A DNA stretch of 64,000 nt from Pempheris klunzingeri (Eukaryota > Chordata > Actinopteri > Acropomatiformes > Pempheridae). Made by a program: the position numbers and the translations under genes. Shown piece by piece: positions 12,401-24,400 of the stretch; position 1 is the stretch's first letter; each line of letters begins with the position of its first letter. The stretch lies in NCBI RefSeq assembly GCF_042242105.1, contig NC_092027.1:18438259-18502258 (forward strand), in the 5' to 3' direction. The notes under the pieces are model-generated. The model did not search any database. It had not been told where the DNA came from and saw nothing but the letters and a program-made list of their open reading frames with translations.

Positions 12401-14046
12401 CCGTCGAGTTTCTCTGGCAGAGCATTATGTCTGATTGAAAAGAGACAGTAAGGATTTAATAAGCAATCTGTGTTTATGTAGTGCCAATTCATTACAAATG
12501 TCAAGACACAAGACACTGTTCATGAAGAAAACAATAATGATTCAAGCATCATGCAACAATGGCAAGAAAGACTCCACTTTACCCAGAAGAAACTTCAGGT
12601 AGAACCTCTGGGGAGCAGAACCTCACAGCTACAATAACACTAGTGACTATATCACTGTTACTGATAGTGCTAACTAAGAATGACAGCAGTGAGCAGCATA
12701 TCCATGGTGCTAATGATGAAACACTAACAGTGGGTAATGACTAATATCAGTAAAAGTGTAGTGTAGGCAGGAACCAGAGAACCACAGCAGGAGAACCGGG
12801 ACCAGGATCCACAGGAACCAGAGAACCACAGCAGGAGAACCAGGACCAGGATCCACAGGAACCAGAGGAGCCCAGTGCATCATGGGAGTCCCCCAGCAGT
12901 CTGAGCCTACAGCAGCATAACTAGGGGCTGAGCCTGGATGGATCTGACATCCATCTGCTCACTGATACTTTCATTATGCCCTCTTCACACTATGTGTGGA
13001 CTTAATCTACGATTATCTTCAATAGCCAGTAAACATCATTTAGTAGAACAGTGCCAGCTAGCTGAACAGCACGCTACCATTGCTTGCCATTGTGATTTAG
13101 AATGTTCGTTACTCCCACAATAGTGCTGGTAAATCCAACGTTATGGTTAAATAGCACAGGGAGCTGGCCAGCTGCAATGATGAAACAAAAACATGATCGG
13201 TTGATGCTTCACAGCATCATTGGAGTGCTCAGAAGGTACTCAGAAGAACTCACCCTCATTTGTAGCACGTCACACCGCTTCATGTCGCTGCTTCCATTGA
13301 AAAGGACTCATTGTGGCTCATCAGAGTGTTACCGCTCTGCATGTGATGCAGCTCAGACACAGACTTTTAAAAGGGAGCTGCTGTTTGAAAAAGAGGAGAC
13401 GTTGCTATTAAATCCATGTGAAATGTTTCACTCCTTTTAGAATGCTTCTTCATGTAAATGTTACTTATCTTGCAGAAGCTTCAGTTATTTCAAAGCCACG
13501 CTCGAGATCAATATTCAAAATGTTTAATCCGTCAATAAGAATTTAAAGAAATGATAAACGGAGCATAAATGATTCAATAAAAGCTAGAAATATACTACTA
13601 CTGCCACTATGTGATTTTTAAGGGAATTTTCAAATATTTTAACAGTGGAAATGTGTTTATTCATCCATAAGTAGTTCACAATAATCAAATTCAGATCATT
13701 AGAAACTCTACCACTTACTCTCAGAAAACCAAAACACATTTAAAAAGGACAGCAACACGAGACAGCACCTCCCCAGTGTGCTGGAGCTCAGGGTTTCTGA
13801 GCCTCCTGGCAGCTAACAGGTCACTAAAGGTGCCTTAATCATGACGCCATACGTCCCCTCATGTCCATCCAGCCGTCTGATTCCTCTGTCTCTGTGTTGC
13901 AGATGATGCCGGCTCAGCCCCCGGTCCTGCCCCGAGTAACTTCTCTCCTGGCGGGGGCTCTGGTAGCACTTGGGGTGCAGGAGCATCGGCCAGCTCTCAA
14001 CCTGCTGCCCCTCCTCCTGTCCTCACTACGACAGAGCAGAAACTGA
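9424..14046 (+). CDS. c6orf136: C6orf136 homologue (DUF2358 protein), 5 exons seen, start exon missing
   Basis: Exons: 9424-10101, 11345-11433, 11519-11719, 11858-11927 and 13903-14046 (TGA). All have GT/AG junctions and joining phases, giving 393 residues from the first visible exon. That exon opens in phase 0 after ctccttcag with no in-frame ATG near its start, so the initiator must lie in an upstream exon. The match to human C6orf136 is clear: CFRSLFEAERCP, AVMYERLR, the HDYSMYSHDMEFINGLLN block, ARWRIRGLPF, the LRFYRKDK block, YDAFSTFYIGQDGLIHCH, and near the C-terminus LLAGALVALG. The second half is the DUF2358 domain, an NTF2/SnoaL-like fold. The molecular function is not established. 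The N-terminal 200 or so residues are longer and more divergent than in human. The intron after the first exon holds a Tc1-like remnant and the last intron a LINE tail. The gene converges on BAG6. Confidence 0.9.
10541..11232 (+). mobile_element. Tc1/mariner-like remnant in a C6orf136 intron
   Basis: Ends are imperfect inverted repeats: CATGGCCAAAAGTCAGTGG at the left, and at the right a stretch whose complement reads GTGTCAAAAGTTAGTGGACA. The interior shows decayed transposase: the plus strand around 10815-10945 corresponds to the WSDESRF...GGIMVWG region of related elements, and frames are broken. At about 0.7 kb the copy is internally deleted and cannot be active. Confidence 0.6.
11928..12454 (+). 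other. C6orf136 last intron, proximal part
   Basis: Intronic sequence between the exon ending at 11927 and the last exon at 13903. A 109-residue open frame at 12059-12388 has no motif or splice support. Confidence 0.6.
12455..12935 (-). mobile_element. second copy of the L2-type LINE 3' end, with two minisatellite units
   Basis: The segment repeats landmarks of the 3064-3640 copy in the same order. These are a TTTATGTAGTGCCAATTC tail region, the ACCACAGCAGGAGAACC minisatellite (two units at 12771-12865) and the GTGCATCATGGGAGTCCCCC block. It ends in CAGCAGCATAACTAGGGGCT. Orientation is minus, and no reverse-transcriptase sequence remains. Confidence 0.65.
12936..13902 (+). other. C6orf136 last intron, distal part
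   Basis: Intronic. A 112-residue open frame at 13102-13440 has no recognisable features and is best read as chance. Confidence 0.55.
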
Positions 14047-14127
14047 CTCCAGGACAGTGATTACAGGAAGAACGGCCATTGGAGTCAGCTGTGCGTCCAT
14101 TATCTGAAAATGTCATGTTGGCCCTGA

Positions 14128-14133
14128 ATTAAA
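14128..14133 (+). terminator. possible proximal polyadenylation signal of C6orf136
   Basis: ATTAAA lies 82 bases after the stop codon. It is a common variant signal, but no downstream GT-rich element stands out, so the distal AATAAA at 16497 is an alternative. Confidence 0.3.
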
Positions 14134-16496
14134 CACAAAGTCAATTTATGCTGCTTTTCCTTTTTCTAATTTGAGTTGAGTTGAAAGCGGTTAACCTGTT
14201 TTTGGGTCCTGTCAGTCATCCCGGCTCCTTTAAATCTCTCACACTACAGCTGTTGCAGATTGAAGCTAAATACGATATTAAGCACTGTAGATGTTGCCTG
14301 GCAGCACAACAAGCTTCGTAATGACAGAAATCTTAAAGATGTGACTTTAACACACAAGATGACCAACGTGTGCGACAATCCACAAGCTAACGTCATGTTC
14401 CTGCTCCTGTTTGACACGAAGGCCAACCTTTGCAGTGCTGGTGCAGCATCACACATGCAGCAGCTTCCTCCTCCTAGTTAGGACTAGTTCAATATCTGCT
14501 CACTTGCTTTCTTTGGAGAGTAAGATGAGAAGATGTCTGTTGTTGTCATCGTTGTGTCAGTTGTACAGGTGGAGCTGCCTTTGTGGAGTGTGTGTTGGGA
14601 CGGCAGTGCTGGGCTTGTTTCAGTCTTACCCAAAGCACAAGAGCTGAGGCCAACACTGACCCGACCCCGCTAAAAGTAGAAGCAGATGGCCTTTTAAGTA
14701 GAGCGGATGAGTCAGGACGTGGTTAGCCTAGCTCTGTTCGGCCTGGCTCTGAAGCTCTCTTCTTTGTTTAGTCCTAATGCACACAGACAGTTGGAGCTGT
14801 CAGAGAGCTGTCTAAGGACTAACTCAGAGCTAACTAGCTCCGTGCTCCTGTGATCTCTGATGGTACCGGGCCTGAGACTCCAGGACGCTGCACTACCGTG
14901 TTATTTGTCAAGAAATAGTTCCAGCATGTAGCTCCACCTAAAACTCCAAACTTTAATGTTCACATGTCTGCTGCAGGCCGCGCAGCAAGGCTAACCACAA
15001 CCTGAGGACGACATCCTTCCTTTCATCTTACTCTCAGAAAGTGGATGGATGCATTATTCCTTTTAGCTCCAGGATCCACGTGGATCAGAGACCTGGTCTT
15101 ATGGAAGCTGGAGTGTTTGGTAGCTCAGCAGACCGCTCATCATATGGTATAGTCTGAGGACATCACAGCACGCTTTCCAAAAGCTGATTGTCACACTGAA
15201 TCAGGTTTCAGTGTCAGTGAACCAACTCAGAGAGGATTTCACTGTTTTCATCAAACTGAGTGTGAAGGAAAGCAACCCCAGTCCACGTAGGACGGAGCAG
15301 ACGTGGGCCTCACGGCACACATTCATGTCCTGGATCTTTTAGGCTGAGTAGAGAAAGCACACGAAAGATGTTGGGGCAGTGGTGGAAGGCTGCGATGTGT
15401 GTAAACCACCGCTGCTCTGACATCAGTGTGCACGGTGGCGTGTCGAGTCTGAGTCCTTCCTGGTCCTGACGCATGTTGGAATTGGACCTTGTCGCTCACA
15501 GACGGTGCAAACTGACTGGCCACAGCCGCCGTGCTGGTCTGCCATCGAGAATTCAAGGTCTTTTCTTTGCCTTCGCAGTGGAGAAGCAATAAATGATCGC
15601 GTAGTCATCACAGTAGTCATGTCTGAAGGCCCTTCTCGTCTTACAACAGTTTGTCTGTTGTTCTCGCTCCAGCATTCAGTTAAGATTCCTGCAAATATGA
15701 AAAAAGGTTTAAATCCCAGGGTGATTGTGTGATAGAACTCCTGAGCCCAGAGAGGAGCTGCCTCTGTGACTCCAACAGTTTACCGCTAGCACACTGCAAC
15801 TTCACCCATCTTCACTTCTTTGCTGTTAGTTTTAGTTAAGTTGAGCTCTTCTTCACCTGCTGCTGCTCACTCTAGGATCAGTCACATGATTCTGAACATG
15901 TGATCGATGGGTTTGTCTGAAATCTCTTTGGTCTTTGTGGTCATTTCCAAAAGAAACCTACTGTGAGAACATTCTAGATACAAAGATGCAACAGTCCTAG
16001 ATCCGTTTGGTCGTGTCTGTGGCTCAGCATGGTAGCAGGTCGTTGTGGAGCCTCGTTAGTTTGAGCCGGCGAAACATTCTCCTGTTTGGTTCAAAGCTAG
16101 ATGATAACAGAAGTGGGAGAACTTGGTGAAGTGATGTCTGACATCCTGTATCGGTACTTTGAAGCCCAGAGAGGATGGTGGCACGTTGGCTGCCCAGCAG
16201 ACAAAGACATGGTTCCAGAGCACTCGCTGCTACATGTGAGAGAGGCTAGAGAGAGAAGGACGTCCCTGCTTGTCATGACTACAGAAAGCTGTCCTCAGCT
16301 GGGGTCAGGCTTCAGTGGAAAGTTCCACATGGCACCTCAATATTTAGAGCATGCTGTAACAGTAGCTGTCGTCCGTCAGGGAACGACTCTTCTCTGGTGT
16401 GTATGTATCCGTCTTATGTGTCCAAACGCGACTCGCCAGGCTCTGTGTTGCTTCACTTCCTCGTGTACTGCTGCAGTAACTCTGCTGTGTGAATAC
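14134..16496 (+). other. 3' untranslated region of C6orf136 or intergenic DNA
   Basis: No supported exon on either strand. If the AATAAA at 16497 is used, the whole stretch is a 2.4-kb 3' UTR; if the proximal signal is used, it is intergenic. RNA reads would decide. Confidence 0.3.
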
Positions 16497-16502
16497 AATA
16501 AA
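16497..16502 (+). terminator. possible distal polyadenylation signal of C6orf136
   Basis: Canonical AATAAA is followed about 40 bases later by a TG-rich stretch ((GT)n at 16543-16564), the usual arrangement of signal and downstream element. It lies 2.45 kb after the stop codon. Confidence 0.35.
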
Positions 16503-16542
16503 GTGATGATCAACAATGCTCGGCGTCAATGTTTTTGATCCT

Positions 16543-16564
16543 GTGTGTGTGTGTGTGTGTGTGT
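16543..16564. repeat. (GT)n microsatellite
   Basis: About eleven GT dinucleotides are visible directly. Confidence 0.85.
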
Positions 16565-18395
16565 TGGTCTGGAGGAGGAACAGCTCCAGAGCAGATTGGC
16601 ATGGTCCCAGAGGACTGTGCATTCTTTAACATTTCCTCGACCACAGCTGCCAGCTCTGGTTTCCCACCTGTACACAAGAAAACTTAAAGATCACTGATTG
16701 TCCTGAAAACTTACTGATCACATTCATGCTCCCAGAGGATGTCCCCTCTCCTTTTTGGACTTATTTCCACTCAACTGCCAACTTTGTATACAAGATCTCT
16801 CACAATCTAACTAACAGACCAGATCTGCTGCTGAGCACAGACCTGCTCAGGCGAAGGTAAGAATCTAAACCTAGATATCCCCATGAACCCTCCATGGCTG
16901 ATGACTTAGATTGTGACAAATACTTATTGTATTACAAGTTTTCTGAAATTTTATGTTTCAATATGAAAATGAGGTGTTACCTATTAAAAACTGCACTAGC
17001 TTGCATACACTGCCAGAACAGAAATGTGAGTGTTGGTTGAAGTGGCCAGAGGTTTTAACACGGATTTCTTTTTTAATCGCTCCATAAATGAGAAAACACT
17101 GTCAAAGGCACTTAAAGATTTTAATATTGTATAACTCAGGCTCCTCAGTAAAACCTTCAGAATTTAGAAACTGGCTTAGTGTGTGTAAATATGGGGAAAA
17201 ACACATTTAGAGAAAAGAGCTTTTAAAGACATGAATTTAAAAAGAACTCTCACGACACAAATAAACCAAGTGTAGGAAAATACTTTTTTTTTTCTTATTA
17301 ACACCAGTCAGAAAGAGGAAGTGCTACAGAAGAAAATAAGAGTCAAATATCAAAGCTGATCAGTGCACCAAAATCAGTGTTTCGTAATAACTCAATCATC
17401 AGTATGTTCCTTTAATTCAACGTGAAATGCACAATGCAGATTTTAAGAGCAACCAGCAGGACTTCAGTTTAGAATGAAGTCAGCTTTTATTTTGTATATT
17501 TCTATATTTGTATTTTATTTTTTTATTTTATTTGCATTATATTTTGTATATTTGTATTTTTATTTTTTACTTCTCAATTTTTTATCTCCTTTTTCTTTGA
17601 TTCTGATGTAGCTGTTGTGTAATGACAATTTCCCCCTTGGGGGATAAATAAAGGTGCATCTTATCTTATCTGCATCAGATACTAGAAAAGAATACTAAAT
17701 TCATTGTTTCATTTATTTTCAGGTAAGCTCAGATGTTTCACACTAGCATGCCATTATTGATACTGTTACTGATCACTAATCATTCCTCCGGTCCATCCAT
17801 GAAGTTCCATCATGAGATTCCACAGATTTGTCTCTGTGATCCCTCGTGGGTTCTAGAACCTGAATAAAGTAGCTGAGAAACATTGATTTAGAAGTTGTTT
17901 ATTTCAGTGATGTTAACTAGCACACATGTACCACCAGCACGTTTCAGTCCTGCTACAGCTGAACACACGGTGACTGAAGCATCTGTGTCAACAGACTCAG
18001 ATGTCAGTGATAGACGTGACATACAAACAAACAACAAAAAATAAGCCTCGATGTTTTCACCAAGAAATCTGTGGTCATGATTCTAAAACATGTCAATCTG
18101 ATGCCAACAGTTAGATGACTCTATGACATCACTCACTCACAGGTTCTCCTGATGCTCAGACACATTAGAACAACACTGCCTTAGCAACATAGGACAGAAA
18201 TGCTCAGTACGACGGCTCAATCCTTGATATTTGATGAAAAACGTATTCTTGAAATAAGAATGAAATCAGAACAAGAAAAAGTCAACAATGAGAAAATAGT
18301 TGAAGTTTCTCATTACTACTTACTTCTTTTTCACTTTAGACTTCTAATATCTTCAACATAACTTTAGTCTGGCAGTAGAACTATTTCTCCTAACA
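16565..18395. other. intergenic between convergent C6orf136 and BAG6
   Basis: AT-rich DNA with no supported gene. It contains the probable LINE tail at 17600-17680. Confidence 0.45.
17600..17680 (+). mobile_element. 3' tail of a teleost LINE (L2/Rex1 type)
   Basis: The stretch contains TGACAATTTCCCCCTTGGGG followed by GATAAATAAAGGTGCATC and repeats of TTATC. This matches the well-known 3' end of a teleost non-LTR retrotransposon that primes on short tandem tails. No coding part was seen immediately upstream, so the copy is strongly 5'-truncated. Confidence 0.45.
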
Positions 18396-18401
18396 TTTAT
18401 T
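18396..18401 (-). terminator. candidate polyadenylation signal of BAG6
   Basis: The plus strand reads TTTATT, which is AATAAA on the minus strand, about 640 bases after the BAG6 stop codon. Another TTTATT is at 17898-17903. Which one is used cannot be told from sequence alone. Confidence 0.3.
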
Positions 18402-19044
18402 CTCATGTTCTTAAAACATTACAACTCTGTTACCACCAAAAGCGATTCTAAGTTTTGCAAGGATGGGAAGATGTGCTCAGAGACGTGAGTGCCGTTGGAA
18501 CTTCTTCAGCTCGAGTGAGAAAGGTGTTACTTGTGGAAGAACACCAGTGCGCTCATGGTTAACTCACGCAGGTAAGAGACGAGGCGAACATGAGTTTGGC
18601 TTTAGGCGTGAGCACACAGAAACACTCCGTGGCATCTCAGCTCTGATGCTCAGATTCAGACCTGCAGAGGATTATTTTGGAGATGAATCCAGATCTTTGT
18701 TCCCTGTGACCCCCCCCAGTCCTCTGCTGACCTACAGCTGTCAGATCACTCACTGGTTCTGAGGTGTCCAGGAGAGGAGGGACTGTTCTAGCATGACGGG
18801 GACCCCAGAAGTTCCCTGGACCCCGCGTGGAAGCCTACAGGGTCACAGTCGGCGGTCTGCTCTTTCCATTCTAACCAAACTACAGCAGGTGATGTGACAT
18901 GAGGAGGAGGAGCGATGAAGTCAGCAGCTGTCCTTCTTCCAGCTCGTGTTTATGATGGAATGGTAAAACACTACATGAGCCAGAGTTCCATGCCGCAGGT
19001 ACAGTGAACACATCCTGGCCAGCTCGGCTCGGGGCCCTGGAGGA

Positions 19045-19191
19045 TTACGAGTCTTCGACGGAGAAAGCTTGGTGTGTGTTGGGGAATCTCTGGGCGTTGT
19101 AGTCCGGATTGTCTCTCACTCGCTCTTTGATGTCACTTTTCACCTGGCAGGAGGACACACACACACACACACACACACAGACACAGACACA

Positions 19192-19258
<67 letters not shown>

Positions 19259-21424
19259 ACACAGACACGCACACAGACACACAGACAGACACACAGACAC
19301 ACAGACACACACAGACACGCACACAGACACACAGACACACAGACACACACAGACACACACACAGACAATGACCTTTCTTTTCTTTTAGAACTAGCTGAGA
19401 GTTTTCTACAGTGTGTAACTTTGTGCTGCTTATCCTGGTTTCCATGTTCCACTCATGCTAGTTATCTAAAACTGAAGGCAGCATAACTTCACCCAAGACC
19501 ATCCTCCATCTGTGTCGGTGCATTACCTGCTTGCTGTATGCTTCCTGCAGCTCCGGCCTCTCCAGCTCCACCTGCAGGCTGTTTGGAGCGGTGACAGGCA
19601 GGACTCCAGCGGCGCGAGCAGCTCGGCTGACGGCGTCTGACAGGGACAGGTGAGGTCCTTCGCTCTGGGTCGTCTGAGGACGGAAACACCGTTACTCTAC
19701 TCCGTCTGTGGGACATCAGTTTCAACACTGTGTGTCTGCATGCAAGCAAACAGCTCTGTTCTATTTGATCAAGCTACAGTCGCTACAACACCTTTTCTCC
19801 TTCAGAGTTAAAGCCCTGACAACAAGTGAGACTACACCTGCATCAAACTGCACTGCTCACCTTCCTCCTCTTGGCGGGCATCCCATGCAGGTAGGCGTCA
19901 GACAGCGGGGGCTGGGCTTTGATCTTCCTCTGAGACAGCATGTCATGTCTGATGAGGGGAACCCATTCCTGAGCAGGACATCATACAGGCGTCACCCGGT
20001 CACATGATGGTACTAAATGCAGCTCACAATTTACTGTATGTGCACATCATGGTGTGTTTATTAGTGCAGCAGTAGGGTGCTGTGTTTGACCTCTGTAAAC
20101 CCCAATCTGTGCTGTTTCTCATTTATTTTGGTGTGTTGATTCTCCCTGGCTCCTGTGACCCCTACACCGTGTTTGATTTCAGATGGGGGGGGGGGGGTCA
20201 ACTCACAGGTCTCATGTTCAGATCAGTGTCAGTTGTGAGCTTTGTGTATGACGGTGTACAAACATCATTCACAAAGCTCCTCCTGACCAGTGACTGTTAG
20301 GAAGTGGGACTAGGTTGATAGTGCTGAGAAAACATGAGTCCTTACAGGTGGAACAGCTGCTGCCCACTGCTCCACCTCGGCGGCCACCTCCTCCTGTCGT
20401 GCCGGGGCCCCAGCGGGACACTGAGCTTCCCCCGATGAAGCGGTGTTCCCTCCAGGTGATGCCCCCCTCTCTCCTCCATCTCCTGATGAAGCCATCGCCT
20501 CCTCTGCGGTGGTGGCTGCAGCCGGGGACAAACTCTCCTCCATCTGCCAAGTCACATGAAACATGTGCAGAAGGTGATGATTTTACGTTCCTCGTGTTCC
20601 AGGTACTAAATCTACCTTTTCTGTACCAGCTGTGAAGCAGGACAGCAGCTAAAATGAGCAGTCACTAAAAAAAGAGTTCATACAAAGCAAAAGTGACAGA
20701 AATGACCAGTCACAATAAACACATTCACCACAAGCAGCCTAAATACTGTCCTGGTTAAATATGTGGACTCATGTCTGATACAACCTACAGTGAGCAGCTG
20801 TGTTAGGGAAGCTCTGATAATGAACTGCTACATAAACTGGTGAAGTGTTTCTAAAGGCCGACGCCCTCACTCCTGTTGGTGGTCTCTGATGGTAACCAAA
20901 CACAGACCACCACTGTTCAGTCCTATCTCACCACTAATAGAAATGACTCACCTCCACGCTGGGACTCTCTGATGGCGGGTCCACCTCAGCCTCTGTCCTC
21001 CAGTTCAACTGCCCCTGGGACGACAGTGAACACAGTGTTGTTGAAACTACAAGATTTTGTTCGTTGTGATCATAACTTCATCCTGCCGATCCAGATTCCT
21101 GCACGAGTCCTCGGTTTGTAATCATCTAATCATTTAAATGAAAGCAACTGTCACTGAATGGACCCGGTCCTGTTTGTCCAAGCAGTGAACAAAGTGGACA
21201 GACATTGTGGTTTTAGAGGCACTGGAGGTATTCCTGGATCAATAAACATTTATGAAATCCACTCAGCACAGTGGGCCACTTTTTATTACCTGTACATAGA
21301 TGACGTAGTGCTGGATTTGGTCCTCACTGACTGGATTGTGCTCCAGAATGACGTGCAGCCTCATAGACATCATACTGGTCAGCCAGTTGACCAGACTGGG
21401 ATTGACTTCAGCAGACATCCTCCT

Positions 21425-21479
<55 letters not shown>

Positions 21480-24400
21480 CAGGTCACCTTGTATCACATG
21501 ACTAAAGCATAACACTGGGGTTAGAGATGATGGATACTGACGATGCGATGGTTGATGACAGCAGTCAGAGCCCTCTGCTCTCCTCCGAGGCAGTACAGGT
21601 TCAGAGCCAAACACTCGAACAGGCCCTGAGTGCACAGCAACAGCAGCCGGGGGCCAAACGTGTGATCTGATCAAAGAGAAAACCAAGACAGGAAACCGCT
21701 CACACCTCCCTCAGTGTGGGCTTACAGAACACAGCAGGCCGACCTCGTTAACACATCTAACAAGAAATGAGAAAATACCCCAAACACATCAAATCCTCCA
21801 TCAGCCCTCTGAACTGAATCCTTCTGAGAACAACCACTAGAGAAAGGAATTCATCTGTGTGTGGATTATCTGAGGACGTCTAGAAGTCTGATGCCTTACT
21901 GCAGAGCTGCTGGTTGTGACAGAGTTCTCACTGAGGTTCTGCGGAGACTCAAAGAAAGATACCTTAACTCACCTAACCTAAGACTCACAGTCATCAATGA
22001 ACATGTCCCACCACATAATGTTGGGAATCCTCCTCCATGTCAGCACAGATAGGAGTCATTTCAATGGGTACCAGAGGGGAATCGTGCTTTGACTCCAAAG
22101 TTCACTCTTCAGCCAGTTAGGACTGATTTCCCACTCTGAGAGGCTTGACAAACAACAGCCTAGAGCTTTGAATGGGTGATGTTCATTAACTTATTCCTTC
22201 CATTGCCTGTAAGTCACTGTATCTACAGCCTGGGCTCTAGGTAGGTGACAACTAGACTAACAGAACCCCCTCCATCTGAACGTACCGGTGCAGTGCAGGA
22301 TATGAGAGGCCATCTGTGTGAACTGCTGCCTGAGGAAAGAGAGGTTGGTCTGAACGATGTCCACTCCCTCTCGGACAGTCACTGAGGCCTGGACACAACA
22401 CACACAGCTGACTGTGGTCCATCACTACATAGTGAGCTAATGTGAGGTGTGTGTGTGTGACAGGCTGCTCCTTACAAAGCTCTCAGCGATGTACTCTTCC
22501 AGTCCGTTGATGAGGTCCTCAGCTGCTGTCTGCAGAGAGAACAATGTGGAAAAGTCTTCACTGTGACAAATCAGATGAACAGATCAACAGACCATGACAC
22601 TGCATGGCATCAATCAGAGGGTCGCTGGTTTGATCCCCGGCTCCTATGAGTCAGCATGCCGAAGTGTCCTTGGGCAAGACACCGAACTGGCTCCTACTAG
22701 CAAGTCCTACCCGACTAGCTTCAGTGTGTGAATGTGTGTGAAAGAATGGTCACCAAATACAGACCATTTACCGCCAACAAGACACCAGACCTGAGAGACT
22801 CTGCTCATGTCTGGACAGCCAACATGCAGCAGCCAATTGGAACCGTTCAAAGCTTTCCAGTGTGGAGAACTTTTAGTGGAAAGATTACAGAAAAAAGACA
22901 AAATGCACGCAAGCTTGTCTTAAAGCCATACCGCCTGCCCCCCCCCGCCCACACGTTTCTGCTTGCTGCTCATACTCGCCATTAAGAGACCTCGTAGTAA
23001 GAAGCTTCCAATGGCCGAGAGGAGTGAGCAAACACCTGTTTCAGTGTGGATGTGGACGTGCCACTGTGCTACTGTAGATCTGAAAAACTGTGACCCCATC
23101 TCTTGATGTAACATGCTTTAGTTCGGCTTATAAAGTCATCTTAACTCATAGAACTAGAGCCTGTCTGTGCCACGTCTTTAGGGGTACAAAATGACCCTTG
23201 ATTCAGACAGCCCAACTGAAAGCCATCAAACTCTCACCATTTCAATGTAGTTGATTAGAATCTGGTTTGGTGAGCTCACACAAAACAGGAACAACAAGAA
23301 CCAGCCTCACCTACCATGAACCCTCAGGACATAAAGGTCATTTAAGTCATCGTAATAGTATCAGTACTATTAAAATCAACCAATGCCCTGACAGGAATGA
23401 CAGCAGCACAGTAATGATGCCATCATCATGCCATTATCGCTGAATACAGCCCATATAGTGTGTGAGAAACTCTCTCTACAGTACTCACAGCTATGTTAGC
23501 ATCAGTGGGCTCTCTACCCTGGAGGTAGTGTTCAGTGAAGAAGTCATTGAGCTGAGGCCGAATGCGGCTCAGAGGCTGGGCGTTTCCATGAAGCAACAGC
23601 ACCATATCCACCATGGAGAAGCTCTGACACACCAGGGACAGCAGGTCACCAAAGAACCCTGCCAGGATGAGAGCCAGTTCATTTGTATACTCATGACAAT
23701 CATAGAAAATGGTGTCAACTGTTAATTCCCTCTAAGAACGTGATAGAATGCTGATGTCTTAAGTGTGTTTCTGGCACATTGGACTTGAAGTAAAACAGTC
23801 ACTATGATGATACATTACATCCATTCTCATGTCTCGTGACTCACCCACAGCATCTCCAGAGCCAGGAGTGAACACATTGCTGGTCTGGGACAGTCTCTGG
23901 ATGAACTCGGCAATGCTTTCTCTGCTGCCCTGCTGTGCCCCCAGAGAGCTCATTATGGTGGACAGCACTCCCTGCACAATGCCGGTGAACAGCTCCGGGC
24001 TCAGGGAGTCTCCACCTGCACCGATGCTGCCCTGAGGCGGGGCAGGACTGCCGGACTGAGGGGGGCGCACGGCACCCGGGCCACTGGTAGTGGGCTGAGA
24101 AGAAACAACACTGTCATGGCACAGTCCAACCTGTACACACCAAGAGATCTACTGCATATGGGCGCATTTTGAGTCAATACAAGTCAACACCTCCTAAAAA
24201 GATCTTACACTAATAGTCACAGTTCTGTAGTATGCTTAAAGAATCACAGAACACCAATTAATCAGTCAGGAACATGTTGTGGCCCTCAGGACAGGGGAGC
24301 CACCCGTTTGAAACAAGGACAAACTCTGCATGCCACCACATTGTTGCACTATATGATCTCACCTGTGTGAAGTCTGACATGGCCTGGAAAAAGCCAGGCA

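Noticed and set aside
19045..19486. Several 75-135 residue frames of alternating His-Thr or Val-Cys
   Set aside because: They are translations of the (CA)n microsatellite in both strands. Only the last 32 residues of the minus-strand frame (KSDIKERV...) are real, as the final BAG6 exon.
22371..22381. Nearer acceptor for the BAG6 exon (cctcag before TGACTG)
   Set aside because: It would put a stop in frame. The acceptor seven bases upstream (gtccag|GCCTCAG) restores the frame and aligns with human BAG6.
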